A stretch of 64,000 nucleotides of DNA from Arthrobacter sp. ISL-28 (GTDB taxonomy: Bacteria; Actinomycetota; Actinomycetes; Actinomycetales; Micrococcaceae): contig NZ_JAGGPJ010000013.1 of assembly GCF_018613875.1 (NCBI RefSeq), positions 1 to 64,000 on the forward strand, in the 5' to 3' direction. The translations under genes were made by a program, and so were the position numbers. Below, piece after piece: positions 29,993-38,677 of this stretch. Position 1 is the stretch's first letter. Each line of letters starts with the position of its first letter. The notes beneath the pieces are model-generated. The model was not told the origin of the DNA and did not search any database. It saw nothing but the letters and a program-made list of their open reading frames with translations.

Positions 29993-30658
29993 GTGTCGTC
30001 AGTAGATATTGCCACCGGCACCGGACCGCTTTTCGTCCTCGCCGTCGGCCTGCTCGGCATACTCCTTGGCACGCTTAGTGAACTGCTGATCGCCCGCTCG
30101 CTCCCCCGCCTTGGCGGGCTGCCTTCCCTCAGGGCAAGGCTTACGACGGCGGCCGTCACCGGAGCGCTCTGCGCCGCCTTTGCATTCAGGTTTGGGATGG
30201 ACTGGTCCCTGCCGGCGTTCCTGGCGCTGGCGGTTCTCGCTGTGCAGCTCGCAAGAATTGACCTTGCCCACCACCTGCTGCCGAACCCCCTCGTTTTGTC
30301 CCTGCTCGCTGCGGGTCTCGCGCTCTTCGCCGTCAGCAGCGCGGTAACCGCGGGCTGGACAGAGCTGCTGCGCGCAGCTGCCGGCGCCGCTATTTTGTTT
30401 GTCGTGTACCTGATTTTGGCCATTATTTCGCCCCGTGGCATCGGAATGGGAGACGTCAAGCTCGCAGCGCCGGTGGGCCTGTACCTGGGCTATTTGGGTT
30501 GGAGCCAGCTGTTCTACGGCGGAGCTCTGGGCTTCGTGCTGGGCGGCATTTTCTCCGTCGTTTTGATTTCCTTTAGACGCGCCGAAAAGTCCGCCGAGGT
30601 GGCCTTCGGACCAGCCATGCTGGCGGCAACGCTCGGGATGGTTCTGTTCACGTCCTGA
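29993..30658 (+). CDS. tadV: Prepilin peptidase, A24 family (TadV/CpaA-like)
   Basis: Membrane aspartic peptidase that cuts the leader from Flp pilins and TadE/TadG-like pseudopilins. The two catalytic Asp are Asp90 in ARIDLAHHLLPN and Asp154 in GIGMGDVKLAAP. The start is taken as GTG 29993 with GGGAG 5 bases upstream, giving 221 residues and about seven hydrophobic segments. The N-terminal cysteine-rich methylase domain of large PilD-type enzymes is absent, as in TadV. It is the only such peptidase in the window and lies just before two Tad operons, so it probably serves both. Confidence 0.88.
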   Translation: MSSVDIATGTGPLFVLAVGLLGILLGTLSELLIARSLPRLGGLPSLRARLTTAAVTGALCAAFAFRFGMDWSLPAFLALAVLAVQLARIDLAHHLLPNPLVLSLLAAGLALFAVSSAVTAGWTELLRAAAGAAILFVVYLILAIISPRGIGMGDVKLAAPVGLYLGYLGWSQLFYGGALGFVLGGIFSVVLISFRRAEKSAEVAFGPAMLAATLGMVLFTS

Positions 30659-30660
30659 CG

Positions 30661-30938
30661 AGCGGCGCATGCCCCCTGCCGCCTGATTTCAGGAAATAGA
30701 AGCCAGCCAGGCTTACCAATCCAAGTAGTTTTCGAACCTTGGAACTTTCTGTGTGAGTACCTTTTCTGGGGGCTGCATAAGTGCTACCCGCAAAAAGACG
30801 GGTAGGGCTACGTATTGTTGCCGATCTTGTGCAGTGCAATTCTTTAGCTAGCGAAAGTCCAGCAGCTAAAGAAGTATGGGGGCCGCTGGAATTCGTTGAA
30901 ATAATCCACATCAATTTCACCGAATTAAGGAAAATAAA
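30661..30938 (+). promoter_or_regulatory. Leader of the first Tad operon with two hairpins
   Basis: About 280 bases separate the peptidase gene from flp1. Two exact hairpins are visible: CTACCCG with CGGGTAG (30784-30805), followed by TAGGGCTAC, and TCTTTAGCT with AGCTAAAGA (30841-30872). They may form structured 5' RNA or operator sites. No known riboswitch consensus was recognised. Confidence 0.45.
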
Positions 30939-31139
30939 ATGACATCTCTCATGGTCTCAATGACTGCTTTCATCGCCGGCATCAAGGATCGTTTCGCAGC
31001 TGAAAAAGGCGCGACGGCGACGGAATACTCGCTTCTCGTCGGACTCATCGCACTCATCATTGTCGCTGGCGTAGGACTCTTTGGAACAAACCTGAACACC
31101 TTCTTCAGCAGCCTGGCCGGCACGGTCGGCGGCTGGTAA
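30939..31139 (+). CDS. flp: Flp pilin 1 of the first Tad operon
   Basis: Major-pilin-type Flp protein of 66 residues. AEKGATATEYSLLVGLIALIIV is split by the peptidase after Gly24, leaving a mature protein that starts ATATEYSLL with the conserved Glu-Tyr of Flp pilins at +5/+6. One hydrophobic helix and a short Gly-rich end follow. AAGGA precedes the ATG. A 12-bp hairpin directly after the gene probably lowers downstream transcription and keeps pilin in excess. Confidence 0.94.
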   Translation: MTSLMVSMTAFIAGIKDRFAAEKGATATEYSLLVGLIALIIVAGVGLFGTNLNTFFSSLAGTVGGW

Positions 31140-31153
31140 GTTCCGCGTTTCCA

Positions 31154-31191
31154 CGGTGTGCCGCGTCCGTCTAGGCGGGCGCGGCACACCG
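31154..31191 (+). terminator. Hairpin between flp1 and tadE1 (probable attenuator)
   Basis: A perfect 12-bp stem (31154-31165 with 31180-31191), further extended by CCG/CGG inside, starts 15 bases after the flp1 stop. There is no long T run, so partial read-through into tadE is likely. The second Tad operon has a hairpin at the same place. Confidence 0.65.
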
Positions 31192-31227
31192 CACCTATTT
31201 CAAGCGACAACTGTCCAGGGGGACCCT

Positions 31228-31626
31228 TTGAAACGCAGCCACAGAACTTCCGATCACGGCGAACGAGGTGCAGTAGCCGTCGAATTCGCGCTCGTTGCTC
31301 CGATACTCATCGCCCTGATTATCGCGGTTGTCGAGTTCTCGAACGCATACAACGTCCAGGTTTCTGTGACTCAGGCGTCCCGCGAAGCAGCCCGGACGAT
31401 GGCTATCACAAAAGACTCGGCGAAGGCCACTGCCGCCGGCAAGGCAGGGGCGCCTTCCATCAATAGCAGTCTTCTAACCTTCGACTACTCCGCCGCAACA
31501 TGTCCCACGGCAACACCGGCTCCAAATGCCGTCGTGACCGTGACCTACACCGGCACACCTCTGACTGGATTCTTCGGGTCCTCTCTAATTCTCAAGGGCA
31601 AAGGAGCCATGCAATGCGGCGGCTGA
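31228..31626 (+). CDS. tadE: TadE-like pseudopilin 1
   Basis: Minor pilin of the Tad system, 132 residues from a TTG at 31228 preceded by AGGGGGA. The N-terminal motif ERGAVAVEFALVAPILIALIIAVVEF is a TadE domain with the Glu-Phe that corresponds to Flp Glu-Tyr; cleavage is expected after the Gly. VSVTQASREAARTMAI follows as usual. A second Cys occurs in the final MQCGG. The 3' end overlaps tadG1 by 13 bases, an arrangement repeated in the second operon. Confidence 0.88.
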   Translation: MKRSHRTSDHGERGAVAVEFALVAPILIALIIAVVEFSNAYNVQVSVTQASREAARTMAITKDSAKATAAGKAGAPSINSSLLTFDYSAATCPTATPAPNAVVTVTYTGTPLTGFFGSSLILKGKGAMQCGG

Positions 31627-32618
31627 TCAATCGGACTAAATCCACCGGCTCTGGAGAAAGCGGAGCAGCGGGTGTCATGGTCGCCGTGATGATGCTGGTC
31701 CTTATCGGTGCTGGCGCGCTTGCTGTGGACGTTGGGCAGATCTATGCCGAGCGCGCTCAACTTCAGAACGGTGCCGATGCTGGAGCCCTCGCTGTGGCCC
31801 TAAGTTGCGAACAGGGCACCTGCAATTCAGCTTTGGCGGACAACCTGGCCAACTCCAATGCAAACGATTCCGCTAGCACCGCGGCCGTCGACCTTTCTGT
31901 AGCCGGCCAGGTGACGGTAACCACGTCCACAAAGAATGGCTCATCCAGCTTTCTGACGAACTTGTTTGCAAATGCCATAAATGCCGGCCCCGTGACGGTG
32001 GGCGCTCAGGCGACGGCCGGGGTCGGCCTGCCTGGAAGCGGATCGGGGTTCCCGCTGGCTCTTTCCGACAACTGTTACAACCTAACCTCAGCAAGCCAGA
32101 CGGCCGAGGTCCAGAAAATCTCTTACAAGCCAGGCGGGACCTGCACAGGTCCATCCGGAACTCAGATTCCCGGTGGGTGGGGCTGGCTGGACCAGAGTTC
32201 GCCCTGCAACGCCATTACACATGTCGGCACAAACGATATGGGCTCAAATCCCGGAAACAATCCTCCCAGCGGATGTTCGGACATCCTTGACGCCTGGAAG
32301 GCAACGTTGCTGGCAGGTGGCGAAGTCAAAGTCCAATTTCCAGTCTTCGATACATCAACGGGCACTGGCCAAGGCGGCTCCTTTCACATCATTGGTTACG
32401 CCACATTCAAGATCTGGGGCTGGAAATTCGGCAATAACCACCAATACGAATTCCGCAATTCCGGCACCGATCCCGGGATGACGAGTGCCCTTGCCTGCAC
32501 CGGCGGCAACGACCGCTGCGTCATCGGTCAGTTCATCGAGTACAGCGCCATTGGCTCCGGAAGCACAGTTCCCGGCGGCGCGAACCTGGGCACATCCGAA
32601 ATCCGACTCATCAAGTAG
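31614..32618 (+). CDS. tadG: TadG-like Flp pilus assembly protein 1
   Basis: 334 residues from the ATG at 31614 (AGGAG upstream). The N-terminus has a single membrane helix (VMVAVMMLVLIGAGALAVDVG) followed by YAERAQLQNGADAGALA, the Tad/putative TadE-Flp-like domain shared by TadG proteins. The rest is extracytoplasmic, Gly/Ser/Asn-rich, with several Cys and the segment FKIWGWKFGNNHQYEFRN. There is no von Willebrand A domain, which some TadG carry. It is likely to act in pilus assembly or anchoring outside the membrane. Confidence 0.82.
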   Translation: MRRLINRTKSTGSGESGAAGVMVAVMMLVLIGAGALAVDVGQIYAERAQLQNGADAGALAVALSCEQGTCNSALADNLANSNANDSASTAAVDLSVAGQVTVTTSTKNGSSSFLTNLFANAINAGPVTVGAQATAGVGLPGSGSGFPLALSDNCYNLTSASQTAEVQKISYKPGGTCTGPSGTQIPGGWGWLDQSSPCNAITHVGTNDMGSNPGNNPPSGCSDILDAWKATLLAGGEVKVQFPVFDTSTGTGQGGSFHIIGYATFKIWGWKFGNNHQYEFRNSGTDPGMTSALACTGGNDRCVIGQFIEYSAIGSGSTVPGGANLGTSEIRLIK

Positions 32619-32637
32619 TTCCATCTAAGGGGAAAAA

Positions 32638-33435
32638 ATGAAAGCACGCCTACTGGGAGGCATCGCCGCATTGGTTGTAGCAATCATTGGCACCGTCCTT
32701 CTATTCAATTACGTACAGGGCGCTGATCGGCGCGCTCTCGCCAACACCGAAACAGAAGACGTACTCGTGGTAAAGCAAGAAGTGCCAGCCGGTACGCCCG
32801 CGAGCCAGCTTAGTCAGTACGTGGTCACCAAAGCCGTTCCGCGCACGGCTGTGGCCGTAGACAGGGTTGATGACCTTGGTACTCTGGGGTCAAAGGTAAC
32901 TGCGGTGGCACTTGTCCCGGGAGAGCAACTGCTGAATAGTCGCCTCGTTGACGCCGGCGCATTCCTGGGGCCCTCCCGTGTCAAGGTCCCAGCTGGTCTG
33001 CAGGAGATTACGGTACGGCTCGGCATAGACCGCGTCGTCGGCGGCCATGTCCAGGCGGGCGACACGGTTGGCGTGTTTATCTCGCTGGGGAACGGCGCCG
33101 CCACGACTCAAGAGGGTGCTTCCGCGGCCAGCGGAAGCGGGACGCAGCTGACGTTTCACAAAGTGCTCGTCACAGCCGTTCAATTCAGCTCCGGCGCTCC
33201 GGCTCAAACACAGGCCGAGGCAACACAAGCAAGCTCACAGGGCGCGCTGAATGGAGAAAGCGACAAAAAGCAGACATCCAGTGATTCCTACTTGATCACC
33301 TTCGCGAGGAATGCCGTTGACGCTGAAAAGTTGGTGTATGCCGCCGAGTTTGGGAAAATCTACCTCTCGAAGGAGCCGGCCAACGCCACTGAGGGCACTA
33401 ACGGAGTCGTCAATCAGACAAGGGTATTCCGATGA
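32638..33435 (+). CDS. cpaB: CpaB/RcpC-like Flp pilus assembly protein 1 (SAF domain)
   Basis: 265 residues with one N-terminal membrane helix (LLGGIAALVVAIIGTVLLF) and a SAF domain (LVVKQEVPAGTPASQL to LVPGEQLLNSRLVD), then the RcpC-like block GLQEITVRLGIDRVVGGHVQAGDTVGVF. A Ser/Gln/Ala-rich linker lies at about 160-205. GGGGAA precedes the ATG. The stop overlaps the cpaE1 start by 4 bases. In Gram-negative Tad systems CpaB supports the outer-membrane secretin; here, without an outer membrane, its role must differ. Confidence 0.9.
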   Translation: MKARLLGGIAALVVAIIGTVLLFNYVQGADRRALANTETEDVLVVKQEVPAGTPASQLSQYVVTKAVPRTAVAVDRVDDLGTLGSKVTAVALVPGEQLLNSRLVDAGAFLGPSRVKVPAGLQEITVRLGIDRVVGGHVQAGDTVGVFISLGNGAATTQEGASAASGSGTQLTFHKVLVTAVQFSSGAPAQTQAEATQASSQGALNGESDKKQTSSDSYLITFARNAVDAEKLVYAAEFGKIYLSKEPANATEGTNGVVNQTRVFR

Positions 33436-34634
33436 GCCGCTTCATCTTGATCTCTCCCTCTGCTGACTACGAACGGCGGGTCCGCGCATCCATCGCCCCG
33501 CTCCGCGGCTCCTTGCAGTGCTACCAGGCGGCCTACCTGCCAGAAGCTCCTGAGGACATCCTGAGGCAACAAACAGGCGAACCACCCGAGGTCCTTATCC
33601 TAGGGCCGGGCCTTCCCCTCGATGAGGCATTGAAGTTCGCAGCAGTGTTGGACCTACAGTATCCAGAAATCAGCATTATTCTGACCGCCGAAGACGACGG
33701 CGAGACGGCTCTAAATGCAATGCGCTCGGGCATCCGAGACATCATCTCTCCGTCAGCCGACTCTGATACCGTGCGGGCCATGGTGGAGAGGGCCAGCCTC
33801 TCGGCAGCAGGCCGACGACGGGGCTTGGCACCGACGGCATCGGAAGGTCCGAATGCCGAAGGCGGCCGAATCGTCGCCGTTATGTCCCCCAAAGGAGGCG
33901 TGGGCAAGACCACGATTGCCAGTAACCTGGCGATCGGACTAGGTCAAATCGCGCCCATGAGCGTTGTCATCGTTGACCTCGACCTTCAGTTCGGCGACGT
34001 TGCCAGCGGTCTTATGCTCGAGCCCGAATTCACCATTACGGACGCGGTCGTGGGTGCAGCGAGCCAGGACGCAATGGTCTTGAAAACCTACTTGTCCGTT
34101 CATCCAGGAAGCATTTACGCGCTCTGTGCGCCACGAAACCCTATCGACATGGACAGGATCACCGGCGAACACATCAGCCACCTGCTGCGCCAGCTGCGTT
34201 CGGAGTTCCAATACGTGGTTGTGGACACAGCGCCGGGTCTCGGCGAACATGTCCTGGCGACTCTTGAGCAGGCAACGGACGCAGTTTGGGTATGCGGCAT
34301 GGACATACCCAGCATTCGCGGTATGCGCACGGGTTTCCAAATCCTCTCAGAGCTCGACCTGCTCCCTGACAACCGGCACGTGGTGCTGAACATGGCCGAC
34401 CGTAAGACCGGACTCACAGTACAGGACATAGAGGCGACAATCGGTGCCCCCGTGGACATCGTTCTCGCCAGATCACGAACAGTTCCGTTCTCCACTAACA
34501 AGGGCGTCCCCCTGCTGCAGGACGGAAGCCGGGACGGAGTCGCAAAGGGTCTTCGTCAGCTCGTCGAGCGGTTCAAACCCAACTGGGAAGCACGTCCTCA
34601 TAAGAAGCTGCATCGAAGGGTGGTAGTGTCGTGA
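33432..34634 (+). CDS. cpaE: CpaE/TadZ-like localisation ATPase 1
   Basis: MinD/ParA-type ATPase, 400 residues, thought to place the Tad machine in the cell. An N-terminal receiver-like domain (about 1-130) has EVLILGPGLPLDEA where a phospho-acceptor Asp would be expected, so it is an atypical, non-phosphorylated receiver. The ATPase domain follows with a deviant Walker A, SPKGGVGKTTIASNLAI (about residue 152), VIVDLDLQFGDVASGLML and VVVDTAPGLGEHVL. Overlaps cpaB1 and cpaF1 by 4 bases each. Confidence 0.9.
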   Translation: MSRFILISPSADYERRVRASIAPLRGSLQCYQAAYLPEAPEDILRQQTGEPPEVLILGPGLPLDEALKFAAVLDLQYPEISIILTAEDDGETALNAMRSGIRDIISPSADSDTVRAMVERASLSAAGRRRGLAPTASEGPNAEGGRIVAVMSPKGGVGKTTIASNLAIGLGQIAPMSVVIVDLDLQFGDVASGLMLEPEFTITDAVVGAASQDAMVLKTYLSVHPGSIYALCAPRNPIDMDRITGEHISHLLRQLRSEFQYVVVDTAPGLGEHVLATLEQATDAVWVCGMDIPSIRGMRTGFQILSELDLLPDNRHVVLNMADRKTGLTVQDIEATIGAPVDIVLARSRTVPFSTNKGVPLLQDGSRDGVAKGLRQLVERFKPNWEARPHKKLHRRVVVS

Positions 34635-36088
34635 ATCTTTCCAACCGATTTGCGAAGTTGCGCGCAGACGACGCCGAGGTATTCGAAGTCAGTACACCGA
34701 TGGTGCCACCGGCCCCTCCCTCGACCCTGAGCTCTATCCAGCAAGCGCAGGCAGCCGAGCAGGCGTCAGCGCCGGTCAGCCTCCAGGTCAGCGCAGGAAA
34801 TGCGAGCGAGGCACTCTCGGCCCTCAAAGAGCGCGCCAGCCAGGCACTCTATGAGCGCTTGGGGTCTCGGATCACCGACTCGTCAATGGACGAATCCGAG
34901 CTCCATCAGTTTGTGAAAGACGAACTGAAGGCTGTAGTCGATGAAGAACAAGTTCCACTTTCGACCGGTGAGCGGCAGCGGCTGACCCGGGAGATCATCG
35001 ACGACGTCTTGGGCCACGGACCATTGCAACGGTATCTCGACGATCCGAGCGTCACGGAAATCATGGTCAATCGTGCAGACCAAATCTACGTTGAGCGCCA
35101 CGGCAAGTTGTCCATGACCGATACCAAGTTCGCTAGCGAAGACGCGCTGCGCAAAGTCATTGAACGCATCGTCACCCGCATTGGACGGCGAATCGATGAA
35201 TCCTCGCCATTGGTCGACGCCCGCTTGTCGGATGGTTCCCGTGTCAATGCCATAATCCCGCCGCTCGCTGTCAACGGGGCCTCGCTAACTATCCGAAAAT
35301 TCGCACGGGAAGCGCTCACCGTCGAGAAACTAATTGGATTCGGGAGTCTATCGCCCGAGATGGCGGAACTGCTCAAAGCATGTGTTTTGGCCAAGTTGAA
35401 CATCATCGTCTCCGGTGGCACCGGCACCGGTAAGACCACGATGTTGAATGTGTTGTCATCCTTCATCCCTACCACTGACCGCATCGTGACGATCGAAGAC
35501 GCCGTAGAACTGCAGCTTCAACAGGATCACGTTGTCCGGTTGGAAAGCCGCCCTGCCAACATCGAGGGTAAGGGCGAGGTCTCAATACGCGACCTGGTCC
35601 GCAATTCCCTGCGCATGCGCCCTGATCGGATCGTTGTTGGTGAAGTCCGCGGTGGTGAGTCTCTGGACATGCTCCAGGCAATGAACACGGGCCACGACGG
35701 TTCGATTTCAACGGTCCACGCAAACTCACCCCGAGACGCCGTGGCTCGTCTGGAAACCTTGGTGTTGATGGCCGGCATGGACCTTCCCCTTCGTGCCATC
35801 CGTGAACAGATCGCATCTGCCGTGAACTTGATCGTTCACATTTCGAGGCTCCGGGATGGGTCCCGCCGGGTCACGCATGTCACGGAAGTGCAAGGGATGG
35901 AGGGCGATATTGTGACCCTGCAGGATGCATTTGTCTTCGACTACTCAGCCGGCATCGACGCCAACGGACGCTTCCTCGGCAAGCCGATTCCGACGGGCGT
36001 CAGGCCGCGCTTCACCGACAGATTCGCAGAACTTGGGATCCCGATTTCTCCCGCAGCGTTCGGCGTCCAGGCAGGCAGGGGCCGGTGA
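34631..36088 (+). CDS. cpaF: CpaF/TadA secretion ATPase 1
   Basis: Hexameric GspE/VirB11-family ATPase that powers Flp pilus extrusion; 485 residues. N-terminal helical part, then [20 protein letters not shown] and [11 protein letters not shown] as in TadA. Walker A is [17 protein letters not shown] (about 262), the Asp box [19 protein letters not shown], Walker [18 protein letters not shown] and the His box [20 protein letters not shown]. The GTG start overlaps the cpaE1 stop. Very similar to CpaF 2 at 42178 by eye, so the two operons are paralogous. Confidence 0.95.
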   Translation: MNLSNRFAKLRADDAEVFEVSTPMVPPAPPSTLSSIQQAQAAEQASAPVSLQVSAGNASEALSALKERASQALYERLGSRITDSSMDESELHQFVKDELKAVVDEEQVPLSTGERQRLTREIIDDVLGHGPLQRYLDDPSVTEIMVNRADQIYVERHGKLSMTDTKFASEDALRKVIERIVTRIGRRIDESSPLVDARLSDGSRVNAIIPPLAVNGASLTIRKFAREALTVEKLIGFGSLSPEMAELLKACVLAKLNIIVSGGTGTGKTTMLNVLSSFIPTTDRIVTIEDAVELQLQQDHVVRLESRPANIEGKGEVSIRDLVRNSLRMRPDRIVVGEVRGGESLDMLQAMNTGHDGSISTVHANSPRDAVARLETLVLMAGMDLPLRAIREQIASAVNLIVHISRLRDGSRRVTHVTEVQGMEGDIVTLQDAFVFDYSAGIDANGRFLGKPIPTGVRPRFTDRFAELGIPISPAAFGVQAGRGR

Positions 36089-37041
36089 TGGAGGCTCCAG
36101 AAGTCCCGGCCAGCCTCTTCGTAGCTGGAATCCTGTTAGTCTTCACGGCCGTCATTCTCTTGTTTGCCGTTGTCTTCAAATCCAAGAACGTCATACCCGT
36201 TTCCCGGCGGCGGCCGAATGTTGCTGTGGCGCCGTCGGGATTAACGAGGCTCACGGATTCCGCAGTCGGTGCCATCAACAAGCGCCTCAAGGCGCGAAGT
36301 GGCTTCCTGGTGGACCGCGAAAAGCTGGAAGGGGCAGGCCTGAAAACCCAGCCTGCCAACTTCCTGCTGATGATGGGCGCTGGGGCGTTTGTCGGCTCGG
36401 TAGTCGGATTCCTACTTGGCGGATTTCTCATTGCGATACTTCTCGTCGCGGCGGTCTCGGCGGGGATGCTTGGGTATTTATCCCTGCTGACCTCCAAACG
36501 GAGAAGCAAATTCGGAGAACAACTTCCTGACACTCTCCAGATGCTGACCGGAAGCATGCGCGCCGGGCACAGCCTCTTGCGGGCCATCGATGCCTCAGCG
36601 CAGGAGTCTGATGCACCGATGTCCGAGGAACTCAGCCGGATCATCAATGAGACAAGGATCGGGCGGGACCTTAGGGAATCCATGACGGATGTCGCCCGGC
36701 GAACCGGCAGCGAGGACTTCTCCTGGATTTCTCAAGCCATAGAAATACATCGGGAAGTCGGCGGGGATCTAGCCGAGGTGCTGGATCACGTCGGCGAAAC
36801 CATCCGCGACCGCAATCAGATTCACAGGCAAGTGAAGGCACTTAGTGCCGAGGGGAAAATGTCGGCGGTCGTCCTTATGGGACTTCCTGTTGTGCTCTTC
36901 TTCGCTCTGATCATGATCAATGCCCAGTACGCCAAGACATTTACGACCACGGTTCCAGGATTTCTTATGCTGGGCGCGGCCGGTGTGATGCTGACAGCTG
37001 GCGGATTCTGGGTCAGCCGTCTTATCAAGCCGAAGTATTAG
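36085..37041 (+). CDS. tadB: TadB-like inner-membrane platform protein 1
   Basis: 318 residues with a type II secretion F domain: RAGHSLLRAIDASAQESDAPM, DFSWISQAIEIHREVGGDLAEVLD and IRDRNQIHRQVKALSAEGKM. Four membrane segments are expected: one at the N-terminus (LFVAGILLVFTAVILLFAVV), one around residue 95, and two C-terminal (VVLMGLPVVLFFALIMIN and FLMLGAAGVMLTAGGFWV). It starts with GTG/ATG across the cpaF1 stop. TadB and TadC form the platform on which the pilus is assembled. Confidence 0.92.
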   Translation: MMEAPEVPASLFVAGILLVFTAVILLFAVVFKSKNVIPVSRRRPNVAVAPSGLTRLTDSAVGAINKRLKARSGFLVDREKLEGAGLKTQPANFLLMMGAGAFVGSVVGFLLGGFLIAILLVAAVSAGMLGYLSLLTSKRRSKFGEQLPDTLQMLTGSMRAGHSLLRAIDASAQESDAPMSEELSRIINETRIGRDLRESMTDVARRTGSEDFSWISQAIEIHREVGGDLAEVLDHVGETIRDRNQIHRQVKALSAEGKMSAVVLMGLPVVLFFALIMINAQYAKTFTTTVPGFLMLGAAGVMLTAGGFWVSRLIKPKY

Positions 37042-37050
37042 GAGGGCGAC

Positions 37051-37923
37051 ATGTCACCCATAGCACTTGGCGCAATGCTCGCCATTGTTCTTCCCATCTC
37101 GTTTTTGGTGTGGTTGGCGTTCGGAACGGATCGTGTGGCTATCCGCAACATCCAGGCCAACCTGGGGCAACGGGCACGGGAAACTAGTAACGAGAACTTC
37201 ACAGCACAGTTCAGCGGATTCGCCCGCCGGATCACACCCGGCAGCTACGAGGCTTGGCTGGACAAGCAACTGGCCGGCGTCGGCCGTCCCAAGGAGTGGC
37301 CTCTTGAGCGGCTTCTGGCCGTCAAGCCTTTGCTCGGACTTGGCGGAGGAATCCTTGGGCTCCTCAATTTGCTCGCCTCACCGTCCCCTGTGCGCGTCGC
37401 GATCATGATTGCAGCCATTGCCTTTGGCTATTTCGCGCCGGACTTGCTGCTACGGACTAACGCCGAGAAGCGGAGGAAATCGATCCAACAAGAATTGCCG
37501 AACACCCTGGATCAAATGCTTATTTCGGTTCAGGCCGGACTAGGCTTCGAGGCCGCAATGGCCCGCGCCGCCCAGAGCGGTTCTGGCCCCCTGGCTGACG
37601 AGTTCATTCGCACGCTCCAGGACTTGCAGGTAGGGCGCTCGCGCAAGGAGGCCTATCTGTCAATGTCTGAACGGGCTGACGTACCGGACCTCCGCAGCTT
37701 CATACGCTCCGTCGTCCAGGCAGATGCTTATGGCATAGCCATTGCAAAGGTGCTCAAAATCCAAGCGAAGGAAATGCGCATGAAGCGTCGCCAGCGTGCG
37801 GAGGAACATGCGATGAAGATCCCGGTGAAGATTCTTTTCCCACTCATTTTCTTCATTTTCCCATCACTGTTCATCATCCTGCTCGGTCCTGCAGTCATGA
37901 ACATCGTTGCGGCATTCTCCTAG
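37051..37923 (+). CDS. tadC: TadC-like inner-membrane platform protein 1
   Basis: 290 residues, the second T2SS-F platform protein. AGGAGG lies 5 bases before the ATG. After an N-terminal helix and a Pro/Gly-rich middle come two membrane segments (about 95-130), then the F domain NTLDQMLISVQAGLGFEAAMARA, TLQDLQVGRSRKEAYLSMSE and MRMKRRQRAEEHAMKIPVKI, and a final helix LFPLIFFIFPSLFIILLGPA. Follows tadB1 by 9 bases and is followed by flp2 after 8. Confidence 0.92.
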   Translation: MSPIALGAMLAIVLPISFLVWLAFGTDRVAIRNIQANLGQRARETSNENFTAQFSGFARRITPGSYEAWLDKQLAGVGRPKEWPLERLLAVKPLLGLGGGILGLLNLLASPSPVRVAIMIAAIAFGYFAPDLLLRTNAEKRRKSIQQELPNTLDQMLISVQAGLGFEAAMARAAQSGSGPLADEFIRTLQDLQVGRSRKEAYLSMSERADVPDLRSFIRSVVQADAYGIAIAKVLKIQAKEMRMKRRQRAEEHAMKIPVKILFPLIFFIFPSLFIILLGPAVMNIVAAFS

Positions 37924-37931
37924 GAGGGGCA

Positions 37932-38144
37932 ATGAAACATCTGCCACAGTTTTCGCCTCACGCATGGAATTCTCTTCACCGTTTTCGCGCGCAGGAAGAG
38001 GGTGCAACGGCAACCGAATACAGCCTTCTCGCGGGTTTTATCGCCCTTGTGATAGTCGCCGGAGTGGGCGCATTCGGTACAGCACTTAACGGCGTCTATA
38101 TGGGTCTCGTCACGGGGATAAAGACGGCCCTCGGTATCCCATAG
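37932..38144 (+). CDS. flp: Flp pilin 2, at the 3' end of the first Tad operon
   Basis: 70-residue Flp pilin. QEEGATATEYSLLAGFIALVIVAG carries the same GATATEYSLL cleavage site as Flp 1, and the C-terminal part (FGTALNGVYMGLVTGIKTALGIP) differs. GGAGGGG sits close before the ATG. Being the last gene before a strong terminator, it is expressed with the machine genes, unlike Flp 1, which leads the operon. It may be a minor pilin or a second major pilin. Confidence 0.92.
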   Translation: MKHLPQFSPHAWNSLHRFRAQEEGATATEYSLLAGFIALVIVAGVGAFGTALNGVYMGLVTGIKTALGIP

Positions 38145-38205
38145 CAGCTTCCCTTTCCGCAGTCTGCCCCAGCAATCCCGCGCCACCCGGCGCTCCAAAA
38201 AGACC

Positions 38206-38243
38206 GGACCCCCTCGGACCCCAGCAACCGAGGGGGTCCTTTT
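38206..38243 (+). terminator. Rho-independent terminator of the first Tad operon
   Basis: A 12-bp perfect stem (38206-38217 with 38228-38239), a 10-base loop and a TTTT run. It separates Tad operon 1 from Tad operon 2, so the second operon must have its own promoter in 38244-38432. Confidence 0.9.
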
Positions 38244-38432
38244 GTGCCCGCCGCCCTCCAGCAAATTCGGCCGAGATGCAGCCTAAGCGCAGGTTTAACG
38301 CAGGAAATGCGCAGCTTGGAAAGGCTTAGCACAGGAAGCTGCAAGATCCATATTCCGCCGCGATTTGGCTTGCTAATTTTATTTCAGAGCTGGTGACGGA
38401 CCAGCTTCCCTTCACTCGCTCAGGAGTACAAA

Positions 38433-38651
38433 ATGCTTTCACTTTACACCAACCTCTCCACCCGCCTTCACCGCAATGAAAAGGGCGCAACCGCCGTTGA
38501 ATACGGCATCATGGTGGCCCTCATCGCCGTCGTCATCATCGTCGCAGTCACCCTCCTCGGCGGCACCCTCAGTGATTTGTTCCAGGGCGTCAACTGCCAG
38601 ATCGGCACGCCGGCAACGCCGAACTGGAACGGAACTGCCTGCGTGGCTTAG
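38433..38651 (+). CDS. flp: Flp pilin 3 of the second Tad operon, with a cysteine loop
   Basis: 72 residues. EKGATAVEYGIMVALIAVVIIVAV gives cleavage after Gly and a mature ATAVEYGIM start. Unlike Flp 1 and 2 it ends in a hydrophilic tail of about 20 residues containing two Cys about 14 apart (NCQIGTPATPN...TACVA), which could form a disulfide loop. It has an AGGAG 5 bases before the ATG and its own promoter region after the operon 1 terminator. A 14-bp hairpin follows it. Confidence 0.93.
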   Translation: MLSLYTNLSTRLHRNEKGATAVEYGIMVALIAVVIIVAVTLLGGTLSDLFQGVNCQIGTPATPNWNGTACVA

Positions 38652-38677
38652 TTTGCGTGGCTAACTCCGGTCGTTGA

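Noticed and set aside
30781..30872. Cyclic-di-GMP or other known riboswitch before flp1
   Set aside because: The hairpins do not show the conserved core bases of the cyclic-di-GMP class I aptamer or of other riboswitches I know.
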